Assembly (NCBI GenBank): GCA_963825585.1
Contig: CAWGTX010000001.1
Coordinates: 310,001-374,000, forward strand
Reading direction: 5' to 3'
Length of the DNA stretch: 64,000 nt
Origin: JAOUGY01 sp963825585
GTDB lineage: Bacteria > Actinomycetota > Acidimicrobiia > Spongiisociales > ZC4RG35
Below are positions 8,999 to 18,942 of this stretch, piece after piece; position 1 is the first letter of the stretch, and every line of letters starts with the position of its first letter. The notes beneath the pieces are model-generated. The model saw only the letters and a program-made list of their open reading frames with translations, did no database searches and was not told the DNA's origin. The translations under genes and the position numbers were made by a program.

Positions 8999-9717
8999 CC
9001 GAGTGCGTTGGGGGCGAAGAACAGGACCATCAGGGTGAGCATGTTGAAACCGGCGTGGAGGAAGATGGCGGGACCGAGGCGCTCGTGTTTGACGGCGAGA
9101 TGGCCCAGCACCAGGCCGGTGAGGAACAGCTGAACGAGGGTCAGGACGCCGGCGAGGGCGTTGCCCTGATCGACTCCGAGCCAGTGGAAGAGACTGAAGA
9201 CGAGTGCCGTCACCGCGATCGCGGCCCGGTTGCCGAGGCGGCGGCGGGCGGCGCTCAGGAGCAGGCCTCTGAACGCGAGTTCCTCCATGATCGGGGCGAC
9301 CAGTCCCACCAGCAGGATGATGGCGATGCGGAGACCCAGGTCGGTGATGTCGGCGATCTGATCGGCGACCACCTGGGTGGTCCCGTCCGATTCGAGCAGT
9401 TCGGCGATGGGCGAGAAGGCGACGGCCAGGGCGACCTGGAGGATCGCTCCGAACAGCAGGTACCGGCCGTCTTCGGGTTCCACCACCAGGCCCAGGTCCG
9501 CCAGGCGGGCGCTTCGGCGATTCTTGGCGACCGACAGTCCGACGGCGTGGCCGGCGGACATCCCGAGGGCGGACACCGCCACGCTGGGTCCGGTGCCCAG
9601 ATCCAGGCCGATCACGACCGCGCCGGCTGCGAACGCCCCGGCGATCCCGGTGATCATCATCAGGAAGAAGTCGGCGATCCCCCAGGGTGGCCCGATCAGC
9701 TCGTCGTCGTTGGTCAC
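8995..9717 (-). CDS. CPBP-family intramembrane metalloprotease
   Basis: 240 residues, about seven hydrophobic helices. The CPBP (Abi) signature is clear: EELAFRGLLLSAARRRLG, then FSLFHWLG and HAGFN, which give the paired glutamates and the histidines expected to bind zinc within the membrane. Relatives process prenylated or signal-like peptides or act in bacteriocin immunity; the target here is unknown. Translation probably starts at GTG 9717, although no strong ribosome site is visible there. It converges on trpS, with a heptad hairpin between them. Confidence 0.85.
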   Translation of the reverse strand: MTNDDELIGPPWGIADFFLMMITGIAGAFAAGAVVIGLDLGTGPSVAVSALGMSAGHAVGLSVAKNRRSARLADLGLVVEPEDGRYLLFGAILQVALAVAFSPIAELLESDGTTQVVADQIADITDLGLRIAIILLVGLVAPIMEELAFRGLLLSAARRRLGNRAAIAVTALVFSLFHWLGVDQGNALAGVLTLVQLFLTGLVLGHLAVKHERLGPAIFLHAGFNMLTLMVLFFAPNALG

Positions 9718-9865
9718 GGTGGGGAGGTTACCGAGGAGCGGCCGGGAGCCGTCGGCGGCGGGGTCGGAGTGGCCTTTCCGAAGGTCGGGCGGTGCCGGAG
9801 TGGCGGGTTCGCCAAACTACAACGGTGGTACTCTCCATTGCTCCACCAGGGCCGGAGGATTCAAC

Positions 9866-11023
9866 GTGGAGATCGACATCGGCATCGGTAAGTCGGGCCG
9901 GCAGGCATACGGTTTCGACGACATCGCCATCGTTCCGAGCAGGAGGACACGCGACCCCGAGGATGTCGACATCTCGTGGCAGCTCGACGCCTTCCGCTTC
10001 GACCTTCCGATGATGGGTTCGGCGATGGACGGTGCGCTCAGCCCGTCCACCGCCATCGAGATCGGCCGGCTCGGCGGCGTCGGGGTTCTCAACCTCGAAG
10101 GGCTGTGGACCCGTTACGCCGATCCCGTGCCGTACTTCGAGGAGATCGCCGAGCTCGAAGCCGAGAAGGCGACCCGGCGCATGCAGGAGATCTACCAGGA
10201 GCCGGTCAAACCGGACCTGGTCGGCCAGCGGGTCACCGAGTTGAAGGCGGCCGGGATCACCACGTCGGCATCGCTCACGCCTCAGCGGGTCGCAGAGCTC
10301 TCGCCCTACGCACTCAAGGCGGGGCTCGACATCCTCGTGATCCAGGGCACCGTGGTCTCCGCCGAGCACGTCTCCACCAAGGGAGAGGTGCTCGACCTGC
10401 GCAAGTTCGTCGCCGAGTGCGACGCTCCGGTGATCCTCGGCGGGTGTGCCAGCTACTCGTCGGCTCTCCACCTCATGCGTACCGGCGCCGCCGGCATCCT
10501 GGTGGGTGTCGGGCCGGGAGCGGCCTGCACCACCCGCGGTGTGCTGGGTGTCGGGGTACCCCAGGCAACGGCCATCGCCGACGCCGCCGGGGCCCGCATC
10601 CGTTACCTCGATGAAACCGGGCGATATGTCCATGTCATCGCCGACGGTGGGATGCGAACCGGTGGCGATGTGGCCAAGGCCATCGCCTGTGGGGCCGATG
10701 CCGTGATGATCGGCTCGCCGTTGGCGGCTGCATCGGAGGCCCCCGGCGCCGGATACCACTGGGGCATGGCGACCTTCCATCCGACACTTCCCCGCGGTGC
10801 TCGGGTCAAGACCGGCATCCTGGGAACGCTCGAGGAGATCCTCCTGGGCCCGGCGCACGAGAACGACGGCAAGCGCAACCTGTTCGGGGCATTGCGAGTG
10901 TCGATGGCCACCTGCGGCTACTCCGATGTCAAGGAGTTCCAGAAGGCCGAGGTCATGATCGCTCCGTCGCTCCAGACCGAAGGCAAGGGCCTGCAGCGCT
11001 CCCAGCGCGTGGGCATGGGATGA
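9866..11023 (+). CDS. guaB3: GuaB3-type IMP dehydrogenase-related protein
   Basis: 385 residues, a TIM-barrel of the IMPDH/GMPR superfamily without the CBS pair of true IMPDH. The active-site loop GPGAACTTRGVLGVGVPQATAI holds the catalytic Cys followed by TTRG, and HVIADGGMRTGGDVAKAIACGADAVMIGSPLA is the phosphate-binding part. The N-terminus EIDIGIGKSGRQAYGFDDIAIVPSRRTRDP identifies the GuaB3 subgroup common in actinobacteria. Start GTG 9866 follows GGAGG with good spacing. It overlaps guaA by ATGA, so it belongs to guanine nucleotide metabolism. Cyanobacterial GuaB3 has been reported to act as a GMP reductase, so IMP oxidation should not be assumed. Confidence 0.88.
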   Translation: MEIDIGIGKSGRQAYGFDDIAIVPSRRTRDPEDVDISWQLDAFRFDLPMMGSAMDGALSPSTAIEIGRLGGVGVLNLEGLWTRYADPVPYFEEIAELEAEKATRRMQEIYQEPVKPDLVGQRVTELKAAGITTSASLTPQRVAELSPYALKAGLDILVIQGTVVSAEHVSTKGEVLDLRKFVAECDAPVILGGCASYSSALHLMRTGAAGILVGVGPGAACTTRGVLGVGVPQATAIADAAGARIRYLDETGRYVHVIADGGMRTGGDVAKAIACGADAVMIGSPLAAASEAPGAGYHWGMATFHPTLPRGARVKTGILGTLEEILLGPAHENDGKRNLFGALRVSMATCGYSDVKEFQKAEVMIAPSLQTEGKGLQRSQRVGMG

Positions 11024-12558
11024 CAACCACGTTCGACACCGTGCTGGTCCTCGACTTCGGGGCCCAGTACGCCCAGTTGATCGCTCGCCGCGTCCGTGAG
11101 GCGCGGGTTCATTCCGAGATCGTCCCCCGCGACATCACGCCGGATCAGGTGCGGGCCAAGTCGCCGGTGGGCATCATCCTGTCTGGTGGCCCGGCCTCGG
11201 TGTACGCCGAGGACGCCTACCGGGTCGATCCCCGCCTCTTCGAGCTGGGTATCCCGGTTCTGGGCATTTGCTACGGGCACCAGTTGGTGGCGATGGAGTT
11301 GGGTGGCACGGTCGCCAACACCGGGGGTGGAGAGTTCGGCAAGACGCCGCTCGAGGTGACGTCCGGTTCCGTGCTGTTCCGGGATCTGCCCCTGTCCCAG
11401 GACGTGTGGATGAGCCACCGTGACTCGGTGTCGGCGGTCCCGGAGGGGTTCGTGTGCGTGGCATCCACTCCGTCTGCGCCGGTGGCGGCGATGGAGGACC
11501 GGGAGCGCCGTATCTTCGGCGTGCAATTCCACCCGGAGGTGGCGCACACCCCCCGCGGGATGGAGGTCCTCGAGCGCTTCCTCTTCGACGGTTGCAATGC
11601 GCGGCCCACCTGGACCCGCCACTCGATCATCGAGGAGCAGGTGGCGGCTGTGCGGGCGCAGGTCGGTGACCAGAAGGTCATCTGCGGCTTGTCGGGCGGG
11701 GTCGACTCGTCGGTTGCGGCTGCGCTCGTGCACGAGGCGGTCGGTGATCAACTCACCTGCATCTTCGTCGATCATGGCCTGCTCCGGCAGGGCGAGGCCG
11801 AACAGGTGGAGGCGACGTTCCGTGGCCACTTCCACATCAACCTGGTGCACGTCAAGGCCGAGGACCGGTTCCTCGACCGGCTCGCCGGTGTCACCGACCC
11901 CGAGGAGAAACGCAAGATCATCGGGGAGACGTTCATCCGGGTCTTCGAGGATGTTGCGAAGGACTTCTCGGACGCCGCCTACCTGGTGCAGGGCACGCTC
12001 TATCCCGACGTCATCGAATCGGGTACCAAGGACGCCGCCAAGATCAAGAGTCACCACAACGTTGGCGGCCTGCCCGAGGACATGCAGTTCAGCCTGGTCG
12101 AGCCGCTCCGGGACCTGTTCAAGGACGAGGTCCGTGCCGTCGGGGAGGAACTCGGCCTCCCCGAAGACATCGTGTGGCGGCAACCCTTCCCCGGTCCGGG
12201 GCTGGCGGTGCGCATCATCGGCGACGTGACACGGGAACGGCTCGACATTCTTCGACAGGCCGATGCGGTCGTCACCGAGGAGATCCGCCGGGCCGGCCTC
12301 GAACGGGAGATCTGGCAGGCGTTCGGAGTGCTGCCCGCCATCAAGTCGGTGGGCGTGCAGGGGGACGGCAGGACGTATGCGTACCCCCTGATCCTGCGGG
12401 CCGTCACCAGCGAGGATGCCATGACCGCCGACTGGGCGAGACTGCCCTACGACCTGCTCGAGCGCATCTCCAGCCGGGTCATCAACGAGGTCGAAGGCAT
12501 CAACCGGGTGGCCTACGACATCTCGTCGAAGCCGCCCGCCACCATCGAGTGGGAGTGA
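11020..12558 (+). CDS. guaA: GMP synthase (glutamine-hydrolysing)
   Basis: 512 residues, normal length. The N-terminal class I amidotransferase has LSGGPASVY, the nucleophile in GICYGHQL (~residue 83) and the His-Glu pair in GVQFHPEVAHT (~170). The ATP pyrophosphatase domain has the PP-loop GLSGGVDSSV (~222), and the C-terminal dimerisation domain ends in KPPATIEWE as in almost all GuaA. It converts XMP, glutamine and ATP to GMP in the cytosol. Its ATG overlaps the guaB3 stop. Confidence 0.97.
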   Translation: MTTTFDTVLVLDFGAQYAQLIARRVREARVHSEIVPRDITPDQVRAKSPVGIILSGGPASVYAEDAYRVDPRLFELGIPVLGICYGHQLVAMELGGTVANTGGGEFGKTPLEVTSGSVLFRDLPLSQDVWMSHRDSVSAVPEGFVCVASTPSAPVAAMEDRERRIFGVQFHPEVAHTPRGMEVLERFLFDGCNARPTWTRHSIIEEQVAAVRAQVGDQKVICGLSGGVDSSVAAALVHEAVGDQLTCIFVDHGLLRQGEAEQVEATFRGHFHINLVHVKAEDRFLDRLAGVTDPEEKRKIIGETFIRVFEDVAKDFSDAAYLVQGTLYPDVIESGTKDAAKIKSHHNVGGLPEDMQFSLVEPLRDLFKDEVRAVGEELGLPEDIVWRQPFPGPGLAVRIIGDVTRERLDILRQADAVVTEEIRRAGLEREIWQAFGVLPAIKSVGVQGDGRTYAYPLILRAVTSEDAMTADWARLPYDLLERISSRVINEVEGINRVAYDISSKPPATIEWE

Positions 12559-12606
12559 CCCTCAAGTCGGCGGGGAACCTGCCGATACCTGTCGTCCGGA
12601 GGCACG

Positions 12607-14823
12607 ATGGACTGGGCTGAGTCGGAAGAACTGATGGGGATCTACTTCACCGAGGTGGATCAGCGCAGCGAGTCACTGATCGAGGGCGCTCGAGCCCTCA
12701 TCGATGGCACCTGTGACCCCTCGCGCCACGACGACCTGGTCCGCGACGCCCACACCCTGAAAGGCTCGTCGCACATGGTCGGCAAGCCCGAGGTGGGCGA
12801 AGCCTCCGCCGTCCTCGAACGCGCCTGGAAGGCGGTTCGGGACGAGGACCCTTCCAACATCTCCGAACTGGGAGCCGCCATGCTCGATCTCTCTCGCATG
12901 CTGCAGTCCGCTGCACGGGAATCCCAGGCCCCCGAAGGTCTCGCTTCTTCGGCCGCCGCTGTCGAGTCGGCTCTCGCCGACGACGACAAGGAGCCTCCGC
13001 CGGCCGACGCTGCGGGCACCGAGGTCGAGACGCGTCCCGCAGCGGTCGGTACGCCGGACGCCGTCGAGCCCCCCTCGGATCATCCCCCGGTCCCCGACGT
13101 TGTGCCAGAAGCCGCCGCCTCGGGCCCAACCTCGGAGTCGGACATCTCGATGGCCGATTTCATGGCGCCTCCCATCACCGGCCCCATTCGTTTCCCCAGC
13201 GCCTCTCTCCCGGTGGTGGGAGGGGAACAGGTCACCCTCGGAGGGCTGCTGCCCTCGCTGGAGGGTGAGCTGGAGGGTTCGGTCATGCGGGTGGACACCG
13301 GCGCCCTGTACACACTCATCAACCGGGTCGTCGAGGTGGGCATCGAGATCCAGTCGCTCGACGACCTGGCACTCGTTTCCTTCGGCGGTGATCCGGCACG
13401 GATGCTGGCCGGGTGGCGTGCTCAGATCGCCAGGGTCTCGAGCGAACTGTCGACACTGAAGGACGATGCGGTGTCGCTCGTCAACGTCCCGCTGTCCGAG
13501 GCGATCGAGACCTTCCCGCAGTTCGTTCGGTTCCTGGGTCGGCGGCTGGGTAGGAACGTCCGTCTCGACATCACCGGTGCCGACATCCAGGTCGACCGCC
13601 AGATCGTCGACCTGCTCCGGGAGCCGCTCCGGCATCTCATCGTGAACGCCGTCGACCACGGCCTCGAGTCTCCGACCGAGCGAGCGGCTGCTGGAAAGGC
13701 GGCCACCGGTGTCGTTCGTCTCTCCGCCGAGATCGAGGAGGATCGTCTCATCCTGGCGGTGGGCGATGACGGCCGAGGTGTCGATTGGGGGGCGGTTCGC
13801 CGCCGGGCTGAGGACGAGGGCCTTCCATCCTCACCGAGTGAGTTGCGCAGCCATCTGCTGCGTGCGGGGTTCACGACCGTGGACGGTGTCACAGACTTCT
13901 CCGGAACCGGCGAGGGCCTGGCGCTGCTCGCCGATGCCGTCGATGGCGTTTCGGGCAGCGTCATGATCCACAGCGTTCCCGGAGCGGGCACCACCGTCAT
14001 GGTGGACCTCCCGGTGTCGCTGGTGCTGCAACGCATCGTCACGGTGACGGCTGCCGACCAGGTCTTCGGTTTGTCGGAGGCGGCTGTCATCGACACCGTC
14101 ACCCCCATCGCGCCGGCCCTGCGCACCGGCGGAGCCGTCAGCGAGCTCGCGTTCGAGAACGAACGAATCCCGTTCGTCTCGTTGGCCTCGGCCGTGGGAA
14201 TCGTCAGACAGGTCGAGGACACGATCGCCCTGATCCTCTCCACCCGATCCGGCCTGGTGGCCGTCGGAGTGGGTGACGTGCTCGGACAGAGGAGCGTCGC
14301 CGTGAAGTCGGTGGGACCGATCCTCGAAGGCGCCGACCATATCGCCGGTGCGGCGTTCCTCGGCGGCGGTCAGGTGCTGGTGGTGGTCGACCACAACCAT
14401 CTCGGGGTGGCGGCCCGTCGCTCACCCGAGCTCCCATCCCACCGGCCCACGGTTCTGGTTGTCGACGACTCCGCCGGGGTCCGCCAGCTCATCGGGGCGA
14501 CGCTGCGTGGCAACGGGTTCGATGTCGAGGTCGCCGCAAACGGCGCCGAGGCGATGGGACTGCTCGAGTCCCGCCGCTACGACGCTCTGGTGGTGGACTA
14601 TTCCATGCCCGGCTCGAACGGCGCCCAGGTGGTCACGGCGATCCGTTCCACCGGTGCCACGCTGCCAATCGTGATGGTGTCGGGTGTGGCGGAGCAGGAG
14701 GACAAGGCAGCAGCATGGGAGGCCGGGGTGGATGCCTATCTCGACAAGTTCGATCTGCGTCGGGGGGCGCTCACCGAGTCGATCCGTCGGCTGTTGACCG
14801 AGCGATCCTCCCGCCGTGTGTGA
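12607..14823 (+). CDS. CheA-type hybrid histidine kinase with CheW and receiver domains
   Basis: 738 residues. An N-terminal HPt domain carries the phospho-acceptor His in DAHTLKGSSHMVG (~H49). A Pro/Ala/Glu linker follows (~105-185), then a CheA ATPase domain (HLIVNAVDHGLESPTERAAAGK, DDGRGVDW, GEGLALLADAVD), a CheW-like domain (SLVLQRIVTVTAADQVFGL onward) and a C-terminal receiver (TVLVVDDS, phospho-Asp in ALVVDYSMPG, ~664, Lys in YLDKFD). No chemoreceptor, CheY or flagellar gene is in the window, so it is more likely a pilus-motility or alternative-function CheA than flagellar chemotaxis. ATG 12607 follows a ggaggc site. The next gene is another kinase. Confidence 0.88.
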   Translation: MDWAESEELMGIYFTEVDQRSESLIEGARALIDGTCDPSRHDDLVRDAHTLKGSSHMVGKPEVGEASAVLERAWKAVRDEDPSNISELGAAMLDLSRMLQSAARESQAPEGLASSAAAVESALADDDKEPPPADAAGTEVETRPAAVGTPDAVEPPSDHPPVPDVVPEAAASGPTSESDISMADFMAPPITGPIRFPSASLPVVGGEQVTLGGLLPSLEGELEGSVMRVDTGALYTLINRVVEVGIEIQSLDDLALVSFGGDPARMLAGWRAQIARVSSELSTLKDDAVSLVNVPLSEAIETFPQFVRFLGRRLGRNVRLDITGADIQVDRQIVDLLREPLRHLIVNAVDHGLESPTERAAAGKAATGVVRLSAEIEEDRLILAVGDDGRGVDWGAVRRRAEDEGLPSSPSELRSHLLRAGFTTVDGVTDFSGTGEGLALLADAVDGVSGSVMIHSVPGAGTTVMVDLPVSLVLQRIVTVTAADQVFGLSEAAVIDTVTPIAPALRTGGAVSELAFENERIPFVSLASAVGIVRQVEDTIALILSTRSGLVAVGVGDVLGQRSVAVKSVGPILEGADHIAGAAFLGGGQVLVVVDHNHLGVAARRSPELPSHRPTVLVVDDSAGVRQLIGATLRGNGFDVEVAANGAEAMGLLESRRYDALVVDYSMPGSNGAQVVTAIRSTGATLPIVMVSGVAEQEDKAAAWEAGVDAYLDKFDLRRGALTESIRRLLTERSSRRV

Positions 14824-14939
14824 GCTCGCTCCGGGAGGGCGTCTCGGCGATGACGTCGGGGGTTCAGGGTGCTCGTGGCCGACGATCGTGCCATGATCGT
14901 GATGTCAGAGACCATTCGTCCCCCCAGACTGGCCCCGGC

Positions 14940-15854
14940 ATGCGCCTCTTCGCGACGCTGATCCCGGACTCGGCACTCGCCGTCTCGTCGGCGGCCGTCG
15001 ATCGCGTCATGCTGATCCTCGGCGTGGTCGGGGCGGTTGCGGGTGGTGTGTCTGCGGTGGTGGCATGGAGACAACGCTCCAGGGCCGCGGCGCTGGCCGA
15101 GGAGGCGAAGGCCAAACTGGCCGAGGCCGACGCCATCAAGAACGACTTCGTGACGATGGTCAGCCACGAGTTCCGAACACCGTTGGCATCGATCACCGGC
15201 TTCGCCCAGCTCCTGGCCGGTTGGAGGGATCTCCCCGACACAGAGGTCGACGAGTTCCTTGGGCTCATCTCGATCGAGTCGGTCAAGCTGGGCAACCTCG
15301 TCGAGGACGTGTTGGTGATTCCGCGCCTCGAAGCGGGCAGGCTCAAGCTCGACCAGCGGGTGTTCGACCTGTCGGCCGTCGTCCACGAGGTGTCGGCATT
15401 GGTGCTGCCCACGGCGGGCAACAAGGAGGTCTCGATCTCCATACCGGGCGGCATCACCGCCTGGGGCGACCAGCGTCGGGTCGAGCAGGTGATCCGCAAC
15501 CTGCTCACCAACGCCAAGAACTACGGCGGCGATCAGGTGCTGGTGGAAGGATTCACCCTGGGCGACCACTTCGTGGTGGTGGTCTCAGACAATGGACGCG
15601 GTGTCCCGTCCGACGCCGTCGACGTGATCTTCGAGCACTTCGAGCAGGTCTCGAAAGGCGATGCGCGGCTTTCGCAGGGTATCGGCCTGGGCCTCCCGAT
15701 CGCCCGGAGACTCGCCAGAGCCATGGGTGGCGACGTCTGGTACGAGAAGCGCTTCCCCACCGGAAGCCGCTTCTGCCTGTCGATCACACAGACCCAGGAG
15801 AGCGCCCAGCGCGTCGCCGAGGAACGCGAGCGTCAGGCGGCGGAGACAGGCTGA
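14940..15854 (+). CDS. Membrane-anchored sensor histidine kinase
   Basis: About 304 residues from ATG 14940. One N-terminal transmembrane helix (~20-45), a short coiled coil (AEEAKAKLAEADAIKNDF), HisKA with VSHEFRTPLASITGF (phospho-His), and HATPase_c with NLLTNAKNYGG, SDNGRGVP and GIGLGLPIARRLA. There is no extracellular sensor, so input probably comes through the membrane or another protein. It may pair with the CheA hybrid just upstream; no separate response regulator is adjacent. An in-frame ATG at 14850 is an alternative start. It resembles the kinase at 24672-26096 in its catalytic core. Confidence 0.85.
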   Translation: MRLFATLIPDSALAVSSAAVDRVMLILGVVGAVAGGVSAVVAWRQRSRAAALAEEAKAKLAEADAIKNDFVTMVSHEFRTPLASITGFAQLLAGWRDLPDTEVDEFLGLISIESVKLGNLVEDVLVIPRLEAGRLKLDQRVFDLSAVVHEVSALVLPTAGNKEVSISIPGGITAWGDQRRVEQVIRNLLTNAKNYGGDQVLVEGFTLGDHFVVVVSDNGRGVPSDAVDVIFEHFEQVSKGDARLSQGIGLGLPIARRLARAMGGDVWYEKRFPTGSRFCLSITQTQESAQRVAEERERQAAETG

Positions 15855-15857
15855 CGG

Positions 15858-16007
15858 GTACAACGTTCAACGTAGAACGTTCAAGGTCCGGCACCCGGAC
15901 CCCTCATCCAATCAAGCGGGGCCGCCAACGCATCTCGGTAGCGGCCCTGGCCGCTCACCGCCAGACACGGCCGCCGGACGTTCTACGTTCTACGTTCTAC
16001 GTTCTAC
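15858..16007. repeat. Heptad inverted repeat upstream of pcrA
   Basis: Left arm gtacaac, gttcaac, gtagaac, gttcaag (15858-15885) and right arm four perfect copies of gttctac (15980-16007) face each other around ~94 bp without an ORF. The left arm begins 3 bases after the kinase stop. A 4-bp direct repeat, acgg, flanks it (15854-15857 and 16006-16009), which may be a target duplication. The arms match the nadA-nadB element, of which this looks like an ORF-less derivative. Confidence 0.8.
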
Positions 16008-16071
16008 GGCCGTCGGTCTCCGAATCACACTCCTGTCGTTCCTCCCGTGACCACGAGCTACGATCTTTTCG

Positions 16072-18291
16072 GTGCAGGCTCAGTGGTTCATCGATGACGT
16101 TCCCACCGATTCCTCGTTGTTCGACGAACTGAATCCCGTGCAGCGGGAGGCGGTCGCCGCCACCGAGGGGCCCCTGCTGGTGGTGGCGGGTGCCGGGTCC
16201 GGCAAGACTCGGGTGCTCACCTTCCGCATCGCCCACCTGATCAAGGATCTGAAGGTCCCGCCGTCGGCGATCCTCGCCATCACCTTCACCAACAAGGCCG
16301 CCGCCGAGATGCGGGATCGGGTAGGGGCCCTGGTGGGGGGAGCGGTCAAGGCCATGTGGGTCTCGACGTTCCACTCGGCGTGTGTCCGCATCCTCCGGCG
16401 GGAGGCTCATCGCCTGGGGTATCGGAGTGGCTTCTCGATCTACGACGAGCAGGACTCGCTCCGACTGGTGACCCAGTGCATCAAGGATCTCGACATCGAC
16501 CCCAAGCGGCTGCCGCCCCGCAACGTGCGGGCCGCCATCTCCAATGCCAAGAACGAACTGATCGACTACGAGGCGTTCGCCTCCTCCGACGACGGCTTCT
16601 ACCACGAACAGGTCTCGGACGTGTACCGCCTGTACCAGCAGCGTCTCCTCGCCGCCTCCGCCATGGACTTCGACGATCTGCTCATGATCACCGTCGAGCT
16701 CTTCGGTGCGTTCCCCGAGGTGCTGGCCGAGTACGGGAACAGGTTTCGGTATGTGATGGTGGACGAGTACCAGGACACCAACAAGGCCCAGTACACGCTG
16801 GTCCGCCAGATCACCGACACCCATCGCAACCTGTGTGTGGTGGGCGACTCCGACCAGTCGATCTACCGCTGGCGTGGGGCCGACGTTCGCAACATCCTCG
16901 ACTTCGAGAAGGACTACCCGGATGCCAGGGTGGTGGTGCTCGAGCAGAACTACCGGTCCACCGCCACCATCCTCGACGCCGCCAACGCCGTGATCGCCAA
17001 CAACCCCAGGCCCCAGCCGAAACGGCTGTGGAGCGACAAGGGCGAGGGTTCGAAGATCGTTCGTTTCGAAGGCGAGGACGAGCACGATGAGGCCGGGTTC
17101 GTCGCCGACAAGGTCGAGGCGCTCCTCGACGAGGGCTTCAACCCCGCCGACATCGCGGTCTTCTACCGAACCAACGCCCAGTCCCGGGTGGTGGAGGATG
17201 TGCTCGTGCGGCGGGGCATCGCCTACAAGGTGGTGGGCAGCGTCCGGTTCTACGAACGCAAGGAGATCAAGGACGCCATCGCCTATCTGAAGGCGATCGT
17301 CAACCCCGACGATCAGGTGGCGTTGAAGCGGGTGATCAACGAACCCAAACGCGGGATCGGCGACACAACCGTTGGTCACGTCGACCGTTTTGCCGAGTCG
17401 AACAAGCTCGGCTTCACGGCTGCCCTCCGGAGGGCCTCGGAGATCGGACCCCTCAACTCGGGGGCGGTCCGGCGCATCGAGGAGTTCTGTGCGGTGCTCG
17501 ACACCATCACGGTGGCCGCGGAGGAGAGTGTCGGCGAGGCGGTGCGGTCGGTGATCGAGGACACAGGCTACGTGGCGGCCCTCGAGGCCGAGCGCACCAT
17601 CGAGGCATTGGGGCGTGCCGAGAACCTCCGGGAGCTGGCGTCGGTGGCGGTCGAATTCGAGGCCCAGAACGAGGGCTCGGTGATCGACGGCGACCCATGG
17701 GAGAAGATTCCTCCGTTGCGACGCCTCGAGGTGTTCCTGGAACAGGCGGCCCTGGTCAGCGACTCCGACGACATCGACGAGGGCGCCGGTGCGGTCACGC
17801 TGATGACCCTCCACACCGCCAAAGGCCTCGAGTATCCGGCGGTCTTCGTGGTGGGTATGGAGGACGGGATCTTCCCGCACATGCGCAGCTTGGGCGACGC
17901 CGCCGAGATGGAGGAGGAGCGCCGCCTCGCCTATGTCGGCATCACAAGGGCCCAGCAGCGTCTGTTCCTGACATCGGCGGCCAGTCGGACGCTCTGGGGT
18001 GCCACCAACTACAACCCGGCCAGCCGGTTCCTCAAGGAGATCCCATCTCATCTGGTGGAGGGGTCGATCAAGCGGAACCGTCAGGTGGCCTCCGAGCGTT
18101 TCACCGGTCCAGAGCACACGGTCGATGCTTCCGAGATCGGACCGGGCGACCGTGTCCGGCACGACAAGTGGGGGATGGGCACGGTGCGCGAAGTGATCGG
18201 AGTCGGCGACAAGGCACAGGCAGTGGTGAACTTCGATCGTGAGGGCAAGAAGACGCTGCTCCTCGCCTGGGCTCCTCTCACTCGCGCCTGA
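16072..18291 (+). CDS. pcrA: ATP-dependent DNA helicase PcrA/UvrD
   Basis: 739 residues, superfamily 1A. Motifs in order: Q-motif LNPVQREAV, Walker A AGAGSGKTR (~39), TFTNKAAAEMRDRV, Walker B DEYQDTN (~230), GDSDQSIYRWRGAD, EQNYRST, LMTLHTAKGLEYPAVFV and VGITRAQQRLFLT. The C-terminus has the Tudor-like GDRVRHDKWGMGTV motif that contacts RNA polymerase in PcrA. It unwinds DNA 3' to 5' in repair and clears replication-transcription conflicts. Starts at GTG 16072, shortly after a heptad element. Confidence 0.95.
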   Translation: MQAQWFIDDVPTDSSLFDELNPVQREAVAATEGPLLVVAGAGSGKTRVLTFRIAHLIKDLKVPPSAILAITFTNKAAAEMRDRVGALVGGAVKAMWVSTFHSACVRILRREAHRLGYRSGFSIYDEQDSLRLVTQCIKDLDIDPKRLPPRNVRAAISNAKNELIDYEAFASSDDGFYHEQVSDVYRLYQQRLLAASAMDFDDLLMITVELFGAFPEVLAEYGNRFRYVMVDEYQDTNKAQYTLVRQITDTHRNLCVVGDSDQSIYRWRGADVRNILDFEKDYPDARVVVLEQNYRSTATILDAANAVIANNPRPQPKRLWSDKGEGSKIVRFEGEDEHDEAGFVADKVEALLDEGFNPADIAVFYRTNAQSRVVEDVLVRRGIAYKVVGSVRFYERKEIKDAIAYLKAIVNPDDQVALKRVINEPKRGIGDTTVGHVDRFAESNKLGFTAALRRASEIGPLNSGAVRRIEEFCAVLDTITVAAEESVGEAVRSVIEDTGYVAALEAERTIEALGRAENLRELASVAVEFEAQNEGSVIDGDPWEKIPPLRRLEVFLEQAALVSDSDDIDEGAGAVTLMTLHTAKGLEYPAVFVVGMEDGIFPHMRSLGDAAEMEEERRLAYVGITRAQQRLFLTSAASRTLWGATNYNPASRFLKEIPSHLVEGSIKRNRQVASERFTGPEHTVDASEIGPGDRVRHDKWGMGTVREVIGVGDKAQAVVNFDREGKKTLLLAWAPLTRA

Positions 18292-18307
18292 ACGGTCGGT
18301 TCCTCAA

Positions 18308-18333
18308 GAAACCATCAAGTCCGATTCAACGTC
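18308..18333 (+). promoter_or_regulatory. Candidate ECF-sigma autoregulatory promoter
   Basis: GAAACC at 18308-18313 and CGTC at 18330-18333 are separated by 16 bases, the spacing and -10 core typical of ECF promoters. It lies 50 bp upstream of the ECF sigma gene, as expected for autoregulation. Pattern match only. Confidence 0.45.
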
Positions 18334-18382
18334 TCGTTTCCAGGCGCTCATCACGTTGCTCGCCGGGGGTCTTTGAGGCACG

Positions 18383-18942
18383 ATGTCGGTTGTGGCCATC
18401 GGTGAGCATTTTCCGGAAGTCCTCGACGCAGCCCGCCTGGGTGCGGAATGGGCGTGGACCGAGTTGTGGGGCGACCTGGCGGGCTCGGTCACCGGGTACA
18501 TGCGCTCGAAGGGTGTCCGGGAGCCCGAGGACGCAACCGCTGAGGTCTTCTCCCAGATCGCCCGGTCGATCGGGGCGTTCCGGGGATCGGAGGAGCAGTT
18601 CCGGTCCTGGGTGTTCACCATCGCCCACAGCCGACTGATCGACCAGCATCGCTGGTACGCCCGCCGAAGCACCGAGGAGCTCCCGCCGGGATTCGAGCGG
18701 TTGGATCCCTCTTCCGATCCGGCGGTGGTGTACGAGGCGAACGACTCCCAGGCTCGTGCCCTGGCCATGTTGTCCTCTTTGACCCCCGACCAGGCGGAGG
18801 TGGTGGCGCTGCGGGTGCTGGGTGATCTCAGCCTGGAACAGGTGGCGGCCATCACGGGGCGGAAGGTGAACACGGTGAAGCAGCTCCAGCATCGCGCCCT
18901 TCAGGCCCTTCGCCGAGATTTCTCGGACGAGGCCGTAACCCG

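Noticed and set aside
12607..14823. Flagellar chemotaxis CheA
   Set aside because: No cheY, cheR, cheB, receptor or flagellar gene lies nearby, and the protein is a hybrid with its own receiver domain.
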